Below are positions 1 through 5,933 of a stretch of DNA of 8,084 nucleotides, in pieces. The notes beneath the pieces were generated by a model. That model searched no databases. It had not been told where the DNA came from and worked only from the letters and a program-made list of their open reading frames with translations. The position numbers were made by a program, and so were the translations under genes. The first letter of the stretch is position 1. Each line of letters starts with the position of its first letter. Source of the DNA: Nitrososphaerota archaeon (GTDB lineage: Archaea; Thermoproteota; Nitrososphaeria; Nitrososphaerales; UBA183); contig JAFMAU010000079.1 in the NCBI GenBank assembly GCA_029784825.1, positions 1 to 8,084 of the forward strand, written 5' to 3'.

Positions 1-1799
1 AGTGGTTCGTCGGCGGCAAACTGAACGCGTCATACAACTGCGTGGACAGGCACCTTGACAAGTACGGCAACAAGGCCGCCCTAATCTGGGTCCCGGAGCC
101 CGAAGATGAAGCGCAGCAGGTGATCACCTACCGGGAGCTCTACAGGCGGGTCAACGAGTTCGCCCTGGTCCTGAAGGAGTTCGCCGGGCTGAAGACCGGC
201 GACAGGGTGACCTTCCACCTTCCCATGGTCCCGGAGCTCCCGATATCCATGCTTGCGCCGGCGAGGCTAGGGATAATCCACAACCAGGTGTTCGGGGGTT
301 TCAGCGCGAAGGCGTGCGCGGAGCGAATGGAAGACTCCAAGAGCACCGTGCTGGTGACCATCGACGGCTACTATCGGAACGGGGGCCTGATAGACAAGAA
401 GAAGGAGGCAGACATCACGGTTGAGGAAGCGAAGAAGCTGGGCGTCGACGTCAAGAAGGTCCTCGTCTGGAGGCGGCACCCTGGCAGATACCTCTCCCAG
501 TCCCCGATGGTCGAAGGCAGAGACTTCTTCGTCGACGAGGTGGTGAAGCCCTTCCGCAGCAAGACCATCGCCCCGGTGTCGATGGACGCAGAGTCCCCTC
601 TCTTCCTGATGTACACGAGCGGCTCCACCGGGAGGCCGAAAGGAGCACAACATAGAACGGGCGGGTACCTCGCCTACGTCGCCGGGACTTCGAAGTTCGT
701 CCAGGACATCCATCCGGAGGACGTCTACTGGTGCTTCGCGGACATCGGTTGGATCACTGGTCACTCTTACATCGTGTACGGCCCACTGGCTCTGGCAGCC
801 ACCTCCGTGATGTACGAGGGGGTCCCGCTTTACCCCGACGCAGGGCGCCCCTGGAGGATCGCCGAGAGGCTTGGCGTCAACATCTTCCACACGGCCCCCA
901 CCACCATCCGCATGCTCAGGAAGGCGGGCGCGGACGAACCTTCGAAGTATGACATCCATTTCAAAGCGATGACCACCGTAGGTGAGCCCATAGAGCCCGA
1001 AGCGTGGAGGTGGTACTACGACGCAGTCGGGAAGAAGCAGGCGGTCATCACAGACACCTGGTGGCAGACTGAGACCGGCGGGTTCCTTTGCACAACCATT
1101 CCCGCCCTGGCAGCCATGAAGGCAGGCAGCGCCGGCCCGGGCATGCCTGGTATCTATCCCATAATCTATGACGAGAACGGGGTCGAGGTCCCCGCTGGCC
1201 AGAACAAGGCAGGGAACATCTGCATCAGGAACCCCTGGCCTGGGATAATGCAGACGATCTGGGGCGACCCGGACCGGTTCGTCAAGGTGTACTACTCGAA
1301 GTACAACAGGAACAAGGACAGCAAGGACTGGCACGACTGGCCTTACTTCGCCGGAGACGGCGCGGTGCTGGCCGCTGACGGCTACTTCAGGATCCTCGGC
1401 AGGGTCGACGACGTGATCAAGGTAGCCGGGCACAGGCTGGGGACCAAGGAGTTGGAGAACGCGGTACTCACGACCCCTGAAGTTGCCGAAGCAGCTGCCA
1501 TAGCGATGGTGGACGAGCTCAGAGGGCACGTGCCCGTGGTCTACGTCGCCCTGAAGCCTGGGAACGTCGCATCAAAAGAGCTGGAGGAGAAGGTCAAGGC
1601 CAACGTCGCGCTGGCGCTGGGCCCCATAGCCAGGCCGAGGTTCGTCTACATCGTCCCCGACCTCCCCAAGACCAGGTCAGGCAAGATAATGAGACGGGTC
1701 CTGGCGTCCATCTCTGACAGGAAGGACTACGGAGACGTCACGACGCTCGCCAACCCAGACGTGGTCGAGACCATCCGCAAGCAGGTACAGGCAGCCTAG
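1..1799 (+). CDS. acsA: Acetyl-CoA synthetase, AMP-forming (5' end cut by window)
   Basis: Activates acetate to acetyl-CoA through acetyl-AMP in the cytoplasm, using ATP and CoA. The reading frame is open from base 3 (W-F-V-G-G-K-L-N-A-S-Y-N-C) and runs off the left edge. The GTG at 42 is internal, because the upstream codons already encode the conserved Acs N-terminal block. 598 residues are visible against about 630-660 usual, so roughly 40-60 are missing. Visible motifs are the P-loop YTSGSTGRPKG (612-644), the DTWWQTETGG block (1053-1082) whose tandem Trp closes the small acetate/propionate pocket in known Acs enzymes, the hinge GRVDDVIKVAGHRLGT, and the C-terminal PKTRSGKIMRR with the adenylation lysine at 1683-1685. 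That lysine is the one acetylated in bacterial Acs. The genes downstream (acetyltransferase, deacetylase, acetate carrier) fit acetate as substrate; propionate is also possible. Confidence 0.96.
   Translation, partial: WFVGGKLNASYNCVDRHLDKYGNKAALIWVPEPEDEAQQVITYRELYRRVNEFALVLKEFAGLKTGDRVTFHLPMVPELPISMLAPARLGIIHNQVFGGFSAKACAERMEDSKSTVLVTIDGYYRNGGLIDKKKEADITVEEAKKLGVDVKKVLVWRRHPGRYLSQSPMVEGRDFFVDEVVKPFRSKTIAPVSMDAESPLFLMYTSGSTGRPKGAQHRTGGYLAYVAGTSKFVQDIHPEDVYWCFADIGWITGHSYIVYGPLALAATSVMYEGVPLYPDAGRPWRIAERLGVNIFHTAPTTIRMLRKAGADEPSKYDIHFKAMTTVGEPIEPEAWRWYYDAVGKKQAVITDTWWQTETGGFLCTTIPALAAMKAGSAGPGMPGIYPIIYDENGVEVPAGQNKAGNICIRNPWPGIMQTIWGDPDRFVKVYYSKYNRNKDSKDWHDWPYFAGDGAVLAADGYFRILGRVDDVIKVAGHRLGTKELENAVLTTPEVAEAAAIAMVDELRGHVPVVYVALKPGNVASKELEEKVKANVALALGPIARPRFVYIVPDLPKTRSGKIMRRVLASISDRKDYGDVTTLANPDVVETIRKQVQAA
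1683..1685 (+). other. Codon of the Acs catalytic / regulatory lysine
   Basis: The AAG codon in PKTRSGK-IMRR corresponds to the A10-motif lysine (Lys609 in Salmonella Acs). In that enzyme it is needed for adenylate formation and is switched off by acetylation. The surrounding residues match the form recognised by Pat/AcuA-type acetyltransferases. That it is modified here is inferred from motif identity and from the two downstream genes. Confidence 0.6.
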
Positions 1800-1840
1800 G
1801 CGCCGCCGTCGGTCTTGGTCCTGAGAATCGTATTCGCGCC

Positions 1841-1846
1841 TTAAAG
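1841..1846 (+). promoter_or_regulatory. TATA-like box upstream of the GNAT gene
   Basis: TTAAAG is the only clear A/T-rich hexamer in the GC-rich 79-base gap after acsA. A start of transcription about 26-27 bases beyond its centre would fall near 1870, giving a leader of about 9 bases before the GTG at 1879. This supports that start over the in-frame GTG at 1909 or ATG at 1927. The box is short, so confidence is limited, and read-through from acsA is also possible. Confidence 0.4.
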
Positions 1847-1878
1847 CCAGGGGCGGTTCCGTTTGCGCCTGAAGGCAA

Positions 1879-2445
1879 GTGCCGAGCTTCCGGTCGCAGC
1901 GGGACGCGGTGACGGCGGACCTCGAGATGAGGGATGGCACCAGCGTCCAGATCAGGGTCCTCCGGGAAAGCGACATCGCAGAGCTCGGGAGGTTCGTCGA
2001 TGGGCTGTCTGAGGACTCGGTCTACTACCGGTTCCTCACTTCAGGGATGTCCAGAGAGGCGCTCCTGCGCGAAGTCTCTCCCAAGCCTGGGTGCGTTTCG
2101 CTCGTCGCAGCCGTCAAGGGGAGGATCGTTGGGCTGTCGTCCTACTGCCGCTCCGGGTCTGGGACCGCAGAGGTCGGCCTCCTGATCATCGACGAGTACC
2201 AGGGCAGGGGGTTGGGCGCGGGGCTGACGGAGCGGATTGCGAGAGCGGCCAACCAGGACGGCATCGCGATGTTTGAAGCGATCATCGACTGGAACAATAC
2301 ACGGATGATAGAGCTCGTCAGGAACCTGGGGTTCCCCACCTCTGAGAAGGTGGAACCTGAGCTGATCAGAATCAGGTTCCCGACGTCCATAGACGCAGTC
2401 ACCCTGGCCGAGTTCCAGGACAGGTGGGTGTTCAGGGCGGGCTGA
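1879..2445 (+). CDS. GNAT N-acetyltransferase, Pat/AcuA-like (probable protein lysine acetyltransferase)
   Basis: A 188-residue single-domain GNAT. The N-terminal stretch LEMRDGTSVQIRVLRESD (about 15-32) resembles the 'LRDGT-v-iRpirpeD' opening of the acetyltransferase domain of Pat/PatZ, enzymes that acetylate acyl-CoA synthetases. Acetyl-CoA binding motif A is QGRGLGAG (108-115) after the beta-strand VGLLIIDEY. Motif B follows as NNTRMIELVRNLGF (139-152). Pat-type proteins are often fused to an NDP-forming synthetase-like or cyclic-nucleotide domain; here the domain stands alone, as in Bacillus AcuA. Its place between acsA and an HDAC-family gene suggests it acetylates Acs. In-frame alternative starts are GTG 1909 and ATG 1927. 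The ATG would leave little before the conserved RDGT motif, and the upstream TATA-like box favours GTG 1879. The GNAT call is firm; the protein target is inferred, and a small-molecule substrate cannot be excluded. Confidence 0.85.
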   Translation: MPSFRSQRDAVTADLEMRDGTSVQIRVLRESDIAELGRFVDGLSEDSVYYRFLTSGMSREALLREVSPKPGCVSLVAAVKGRIVGLSSYCRSGSGTAEVGLLIIDEYQGRGLGAGLTERIARAANQDGIAMFEAIIDWNNTRMIELVRNLGFPTSEKVEPELIRIRFPTSIDAVTLAEFQDRWVFRAG

Positions 2446-2450
2446 TTGCT

Positions 2451-2456
2451 CAATAA
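2451..2456 (+). promoter_or_regulatory. Weak TATA-like box for the HDAC-family gene
   Basis: CAATAA is the A/T-richest hexamer in the 34-base gap after the GNAT gene. Its centre lies 26.5 bases before the GTG at 2480, the spacing expected if that GTG is the first base of a leaderless transcript. The match to an archaeal TATA box is poor, so co-transcription with the GNAT gene is an equal alternative. Confidence 0.3.
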
Positions 2457-2479
2457 CCTGCCCGACGGCGGTAGGCGAC

Positions 2480-3448
2480 GTGAGAGGGTGTAGGCTCGGA
2501 GTCACCTTCGGCCAGCAGTCGTTCCTCTATTCGTTCCCTGCAGGGAACCCGATGAACTCGTCGCGCCTCTCTGCCTTTGCGGAGTATGTCAACGGCAGCC
2601 AGAAGTCCAAGCCAGGATTCACCCTGCTCGCGCCGGTCTCAGCCAGCGAGCGAGACCTTCTCGTCTTCCACACACAGGAGTACATCGACCGCGTCAGAGA
2701 TGTCTCGGTCACAGGCAGGGGGGAACTTGGGAGCGAAGACACGCCGGCATTCCAGGGGGTTTACGAAGCGTCCCTGTTCCCAGTCGGGAGCACCCTCAAG
2801 GGCCTCGAACTCGTGATGGAAGGGGAGTTCGACCATTTCTTCAACCCGGTCGGTGGGCTGCACCACTCTGCGCGCGCGGAGGCCAGGGGTTTCTGTGTCT
2901 TCAACGACGGCGTCATCGCGATGTCAAGGGCGCTCAACGAGTACAAGCTCAGGAGCGTGGCCTACGTCGACATCGACGCGCACCACGGGGACGGGGTCTA
3001 CTACGAGTTCGAGCCTGACCCCAGGGTCATCATCGGAGACATCCATGAGCACGGCAGGTTCCTGTATCCGGGGACCGGCGACGACACAGAGACGGGGAAG
3101 GGGTTCGCCACGGGGACGAAGCTGAACATCGGGCTCCCCCCGGGCTCCGGGGACAGGGAGTTCTTCCAGGCATTCGACAGGGTCGAGGAGTTCGTGCGAA
3201 AGGCCAGGCCGGAGATGATCTTCTTCCAGTGCGGTGCGGACGGCCTCGCGGGAGACCCCATCACTGACCTGAACTACACCGGAGCCGCCCACGCCTACGC
3301 CACCAAGAAACTGCACAGGCTAGCGCACGAAGTCTGCGAAGGGAGGATACTGGCCATGGGAGGGGGCGGGTACTCACCCGTGAACATAGCGGCAGCCTGG
3401 AAGGAGGTCCTGCTCGAGCTCGCGACGCCGATCCAGGGAGAATCCTGA
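2480..3448 (+). CDS. Zinc-dependent deacetylase, class I HDAC / AcuC family
   Basis: A 322-residue arginase-fold deacetylase that should remove acetyl groups from lysines or small amides using one Zn. The catalytic set is complete by comparison with HDAC8: the His-His dyad in GGLHHS (H128, H129), GFCVFND (137-143), zinc ligands D166 and H168 in DIDAHHGDG, third ligand D254 in CGADGLAGDP, and the transition-state tyrosine Y298 in GGGGYS. The loop YPGTGDD (196-202) is also class I-like. The N-terminal GHPERPxR element of most family members is replaced by GNPMNSSR. The GTG start is 34 bases after the GNAT stop and has no Shine-Dalgarno sequence. The order acsA, acetyltransferase, HDAC suggests an AcuC-like role in reactivating acetylated Acs. 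Chromatin or polyamine substrates remain possible. Confidence 0.92.
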   Translation: MRGCRLGVTFGQQSFLYSFPAGNPMNSSRLSAFAEYVNGSQKSKPGFTLLAPVSASERDLLVFHTQEYIDRVRDVSVTGRGELGSEDTPAFQGVYEASLFPVGSTLKGLELVMEGEFDHFFNPVGGLHHSARAEARGFCVFNDGVIAMSRALNEYKLRSVAYVDIDAHHGDGVYYEFEPDPRVIIGDIHEHGRFLYPGTGDDTETGKGFATGTKLNIGLPPGSGDREFFQAFDRVEEFVRKARPEMIFFQCGADGLAGDPITDLNYTGAAHAYATKKLHRLAHEVCEGRILAMGGGGYSPVNIAAAWKEVLLELATPIQGES

Positions 3449-3477
3449 ATACTGTTCGAGTTATAGCGCCTCAGCCT

Positions 3478-3483
3478 TATATA
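3478..3483 (+). promoter_or_regulatory. TATA box of the acetate transporter gene
   Basis: TATATA within CTTATATAGAAAG is the best archaeal TATA box in the window. Its centre is about 31 bases before the TTG at 3512, and the A/T run extends to 3487, so transcription should start between about 3507 and 3512. That gives a leaderless or nearly leaderless mRNA. A second, weaker A/T element (GTTATAG, 3460-3466) lies just upstream. Confidence 0.7.
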
Positions 3484-3511
3484 GAAAGTTGGGTTCACGG
3501 GTGCGAACATA

Positions 3512-4117
3512 TTGAGCCAAAGCCAGCCGGTAAAGGCTGACGTGGTTCTCGCAAATCCAGCTCCGTTGGGACTCTTCGGATTCGGCATGACTACAATCCT
3601 CCTCAACCTCGCCAATGCAAACGTGTACGCGCTCGGCTCCACAGTCCTCGCAATGGGCGTATTCTTCGGTGGCTTCGCCCAGATCGTGGCAGGACTCCTA
3701 GAATACAGGAAGGGGAACACATTCGGAATGACCGCGTTCCTCGCCTACGGGTTCTTCTGGGAAACATTCGTCTTCATCTTCATCCTTCCAGGCATATCGG
3801 GCCTGTCAGCGTTCGCACCCACTAGCACAGCCCTTGGATACTATCTCTTCTTCTGGGGCGTGTTCACACTCCTGATGTTCATAGGGACACTTCGCATTAA
3901 TGGCGCACTCATGGCGGTGTTCGGCACTCTGTGGATCCTGTTCTTCCTACTGGCTATAGGATTCTTGACAGGCGCCGCACCCACAAGCGGCCTGAGTATT
4001 GCCACTGGTTACGAAGGCGTCCTGTGTGGCCTATTAGCAATGTACACAGCGATTGCGAACGTCCTCAACGAAGTCTACGGGAAAAGCGTACTTCCACTCT
4101 GGCCAAGAAAGGCCTAG
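3512..4117 (+). CDS. Acetate transporter, AceTr (GPR1/FUN34/YaaH, SatP) family
   Basis: A 201-residue inner-membrane protein with six predicted helices (about 19-36, 42-63, 70-92, 107-126, 131-152 and 165-186). The family signature NPAPLGL is at residues 15-21, followed by FGFGMTTILLN. YGFFWETF in helix 3 and the short charged ends are typical, and length matches the usual 190-210. Members move acetate (and succinate or CO2-related acids in some) across the membrane, often with protons. The TTG start is chosen because it is the first in-frame start after the TATA box and places a short soluble leader before the signature. The gene completes an acetate uptake, activation and control set with the three genes before it. 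Its GC is visibly lower than its neighbours (28, 30 and 35 GC in three 60-base rows counted), partly from its hydrophobic codons. Confidence 0.93.
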   Translation: MSQSQPVKADVVLANPAPLGLFGFGMTTILLNLANANVYALGSTVLAMGVFFGGFAQIVAGLLEYRKGNTFGMTAFLAYGFFWETFVFIFILPGISGLSAFAPTSTALGYYLFFWGVFTLLMFIGTLRINGALMAVFGTLWILFFLLAIGFLTGAAPTSGLSIATGYEGVLCGLLAMYTAIANVLNEVYGKSVLPLWPRKA

Positions 4118-4140
4118 GAACATTCACTAGGATGATGGGC

Positions 4141-4159
4141 GCCGCGCGAGAAGCGCGGC
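4141..4159 (+). terminator. GC-rich hairpin in the convergent spacer
   Basis: GCCGCGC (4141-4147) pairs perfectly with GCGCGGC (4153-4159) around a five-base loop GAGAA. It lies 24 bases after the transporter stop and is followed by CTCCTTCCCATTTT, a pyrimidine run ending in four Ts. It may help end or stabilise the transporter mRNA. Archaeal termination depends mainly on T-runs, so the hairpin's role is uncertain. The remainder of the spacer (4118-4234) shows no gene that I can recognise. Confidence 0.4.
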
Positions 4160-4234
4160 TCCTTCCCATTTTGGGGCTGAAATCCGGAGAGTTACGCGCC
4201 CGGAGGTGAATACGGCTGTGCGCTGGGCCCCGGA

Positions 4235-4855
4235 TTAGGCCCTTGCGGGATCGTCCAAAGCCATCATGTGTCCCCCGAAGCCTACTGACCAGACCAGCGC
4301 AGGATATACGACCATCCGCTCCATGCCTCCTGCCCCCAGACCCAGATATTCCCCCCCAATGTAGAGGACCAGCGCCCCGAGAGTGAATAGGCCCAGTATT
4401 ATCGAGAAGTAGAACATGGGCTTCTTCTGGAACCTGGCGGTCACCAGGGCAGCCAGCCCCGCGAACAGGAACACGATCAGACTGAAGATGCTGTGCCATA
4501 TCCCTGTGGTCTCAGGGAAGAGGCCCACCCCCATGGCGCCGAGCCCGGCAAGGGCGATCATCGCCGTGGCGGGTTTGTCGTGGAAGCTCCGCTGAAGGAA
4601 GAGCGCTCCAATGATGATCAGCAGCCCGAGAAGGACTATCGATGTGTTAAAGATCATCGAAGTCGGCTGGTTGATTATGCACCCGGTGGTGGAAGACCCA
4701 GGACAGGTCGCCCCGAGGTCGCTCACGAAGTTCGTCGACACATTATACCCCGGGTAGTATATCTCCGCCAGAATCAGCGCGAGGCTGAACTGAGCCGCGC
4801 CAACGAAGATGGCTACGCCCGCTTTGGACGCGTTCGAAAGTGCCAACGCGTGCAT
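4235..4855 (-). CDS. DUF998-family six-helix membrane protein
   Basis: A 206-residue integral membrane protein with about six helices (about 11-34, 67-89, 96-113, 119-141, 147-170, 180-199). Family-like features are YPGYNVSTNFVSDLG just after helix 1 (34-48), FPETTGIWHSIF between helices 3 and 4, and GGMERMVVYP before helix 6. These agree with DUF998 (PF06197), whose function is not established. Two cysteines (C51, C59) in the first loop could form a disulfide. Start choice is open: ATG at 4855, or TTG at 4846, which sits closer to the expected distance from the only A/T box upstream. The gene is transcribed toward the transporter and away from the dehydrogenase, so it is a separate unit with no clear role in acetate metabolism. 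Confidence 0.8.
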   Translation of the reverse strand: MHALALSNASKAGVAIFVGAAQFSLALILAEIYYPGYNVSTNFVSDLGATCPGSSTTGCIINQPTSMIFNTSIVLLGLLIIIGALFLQRSFHDKPATAMIALAGLGAMGVGLFPETTGIWHSIFSLIVFLFAGLAALVTARFQKKPMFYFSIILGLFTLGALVLYIGGEYLGLGAGGMERMVVYPALVWSVGFGGHMMALDDPARA

Positions 4856-4869
4856 TCGGCCGGGGTCAA

Positions 4870-4878
4870 CCTAAAAGG
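4870..4878 (-). promoter_or_regulatory. TATA-like box of the DUF998 gene
   Basis: Read on the minus strand this is CCTTTTAGG. Its A/T centre is about 19 bases before the ATG at 4855 but 28 bases before the in-frame TTG at 4846. The latter is closer to the leaderless spacing used elsewhere in the window. It closely resembles the CCTTTTTAGG element before the M20 gene at 7586-7595. Confidence 0.4.
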
Positions 4879-4914
4879 ATGAGCCTTGTCGAGACGGGTC
4901 TTGGTTCAGAACCG

Positions 4915-4920
4915 TTAAAA
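4915..4920 (+). promoter_or_regulatory. TATA box of the dehydrogenase / ThDP enzyme operon
   Basis: TTAAAA is preceded by a purine-containing CAGAACCG that may act as a BRE. Its centre is 26.5 bases before the GTG at 4944, placing the transcription start on the start codon itself. No Shine-Dalgarno role is needed, although AAGGGGG lies close upstream of the GTG. It drives the two-gene operon 4944-7576. Confidence 0.65.
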
Positions 4921-4943
4921 TCGGCCTGAGGCCCGAAGGGGGC

Positions 4944-5933
4944 GTGCTGAAGGTCCTAGTCCTCTCGCCGATGCCAGAGGGACTGATACGCCTCTTCTTC
5001 GCCGAGAGCCTGGAGAAGTATTCTCTGGAGGCCGACTTCAAGACGGTGAATGAGCAAGGTCCGGCCCTCGACAGCGCCCTGGAAGACGCGGACATCATCA
5101 TCGGAGACTACACGTTCAAGATCCCGATAACCGAAGACATGGTCGCCAAGATGGGCAGGACGAAGTTCATCGCCCAGCCCTCCACGGGATACGACCACAT
5201 CGACCTGGACGCCTGCAAGAAGAAAGGGATCCCGGTATCGAACATCGGAGGGGCGAATGCGATTTCAGTGGCCGAGCACACGCTGACGGTGGCCCTGATG
5301 CTCATGAAGAGGATCGGATACGCGAACCGGAGGATGGTCGAAGGCGCCTGGGTGCAGGAAGAGCTGCTCAACTTGGCAGCGGAAGTCCATGGGAAAACAT
5401 GGGGAGTGATAGGGCTGGGAAGGATCGGCAGGGAGGTCGCCTGGAGGGCGAGGGCCATGGGTGCGAACGTGGTCTACACCGACCTGGTCAGGCTGCCCGA
5501 GCCGGAAGAGCAGAAGCTCGGCGTCTCCTACCTCTCCCTCGAGCGCGTCCTGGCTGAAAGCGACGTGGTGAGCATCCATGTGCCTCTTACGGAGAAGACC
5601 AGGAAGATGATGGGAGAGAAGCAGTTTCGCCTGATGAAGTCCTACGCCGTGTTCGTCAACGTCTCTCGCGGAGAGCTCAACGACGAGGCGGCCCTGGCCA
5701 GGGCAGTGACGCAGGGTTGGATTGGAGGGGCCAGCGTCGACGTGTACAGCTCGGAACCTCCAGGGATGGAGAACCCCCTCGTCACAGCCGCAAGGGACGG
5801 TGCGAACATCGTCCTGACGCCACACATCGCGGGAGCGACCAACGACGCGAGGCTCAGGATAATCCAGACGACTGTAGAGAACGTGACTCGCGTAGCCCTC
5901 GGCCAGCACCCGCTCAATGTCGTGAATCCATGA
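4944..5933 (+). CDS. D-isomer-specific 2-hydroxyacid dehydrogenase
   Basis: A 329-residue cytoplasmic NAD(H) enzyme that interconverts a D-2-hydroxyacid and a 2-oxoacid. The substrate-binding domain is split (about 1-105 and 300-329) around the Rossmann domain. Visible features are the cofactor loop GLGRIG (157-162), the acidic D180 at the end of beta-2 (YTD) favouring NAD over NADP, and the catalytic triad R242 (NVSRGE), E271 (YSSEPP) and H294 (TPHIAGAT). Length is normal for the family (310-340). The GTG start is set by the TATA box 26.5 bases upstream. Its TGA stop overlaps the ATG of the ThDP enzyme (ATGA at 5930-5933), so the two products probably act on a shared 2-oxoacid. Family members include glyoxylate/hydroxypyruvate reductases, phosphoglycerate dehydrogenase and lactate dehydrogenases; sequence alone does not choose among these. 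The lack of an ACT domain argues against a long-form SerA. Confidence 0.93.
   Translation: MLKVLVLSPMPEGLIRLFFAESLEKYSLEADFKTVNEQGPALDSALEDADIIIGDYTFKIPITEDMVAKMGRTKFIAQPSTGYDHIDLDACKKKGIPVSNIGGANAISVAEHTLTVALMLMKRIGYANRRMVEGAWVQEELLNLAAEVHGKTWGVIGLGRIGREVAWRARAMGANVVYTDLVRLPEPEEQKLGVSYLSLERVLAESDVVSIHVPLTEKTRKMMGEKQFRLMKSYAVFVNVSRGELNDEAALARAVTQGWIGGASVDVYSSEPPGMENPLVTAARDGANIVLTPHIAGATNDARLRIIQTTVENVTRVALGQHPLNVVNP

Noticed and set aside
42..44. GTG as the start of the acetyl-CoA synthetase
   Set aside because: The preceding 13 in-frame codons encode the conserved WFVGGKLNASYNC block, so the gene extends past the left edge.
267..1529. Long open frame (420 codons) on the minus strand opposite acsA
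   Set aside because: It is a shadow of a high-GC gene. The plus strand carries conserved Acs motifs throughout, and the minus product shows no recognisable domain.
4225..4242. Five-base inverted repeat around the DUF998 stop
   Set aside because: Short stem in GC-rich sequence with no following T-run; expected by chance.
4493..4882. 129-codon plus-strand frame opposite the DUF998 gene
   Set aside because: The minus strand encodes regular hydrophobic helices and DUF998-like motifs; the plus product is a charged, motif-free shadow.
5717..5929. Upstream extension of the ThDP enzyme frame by 71 codons
   Set aside because: The extension lies inside the dehydrogenase gene, is low-complexity and charge-rich, and has no family similarity. 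Conserved sequence starts exactly at ATG 5930.
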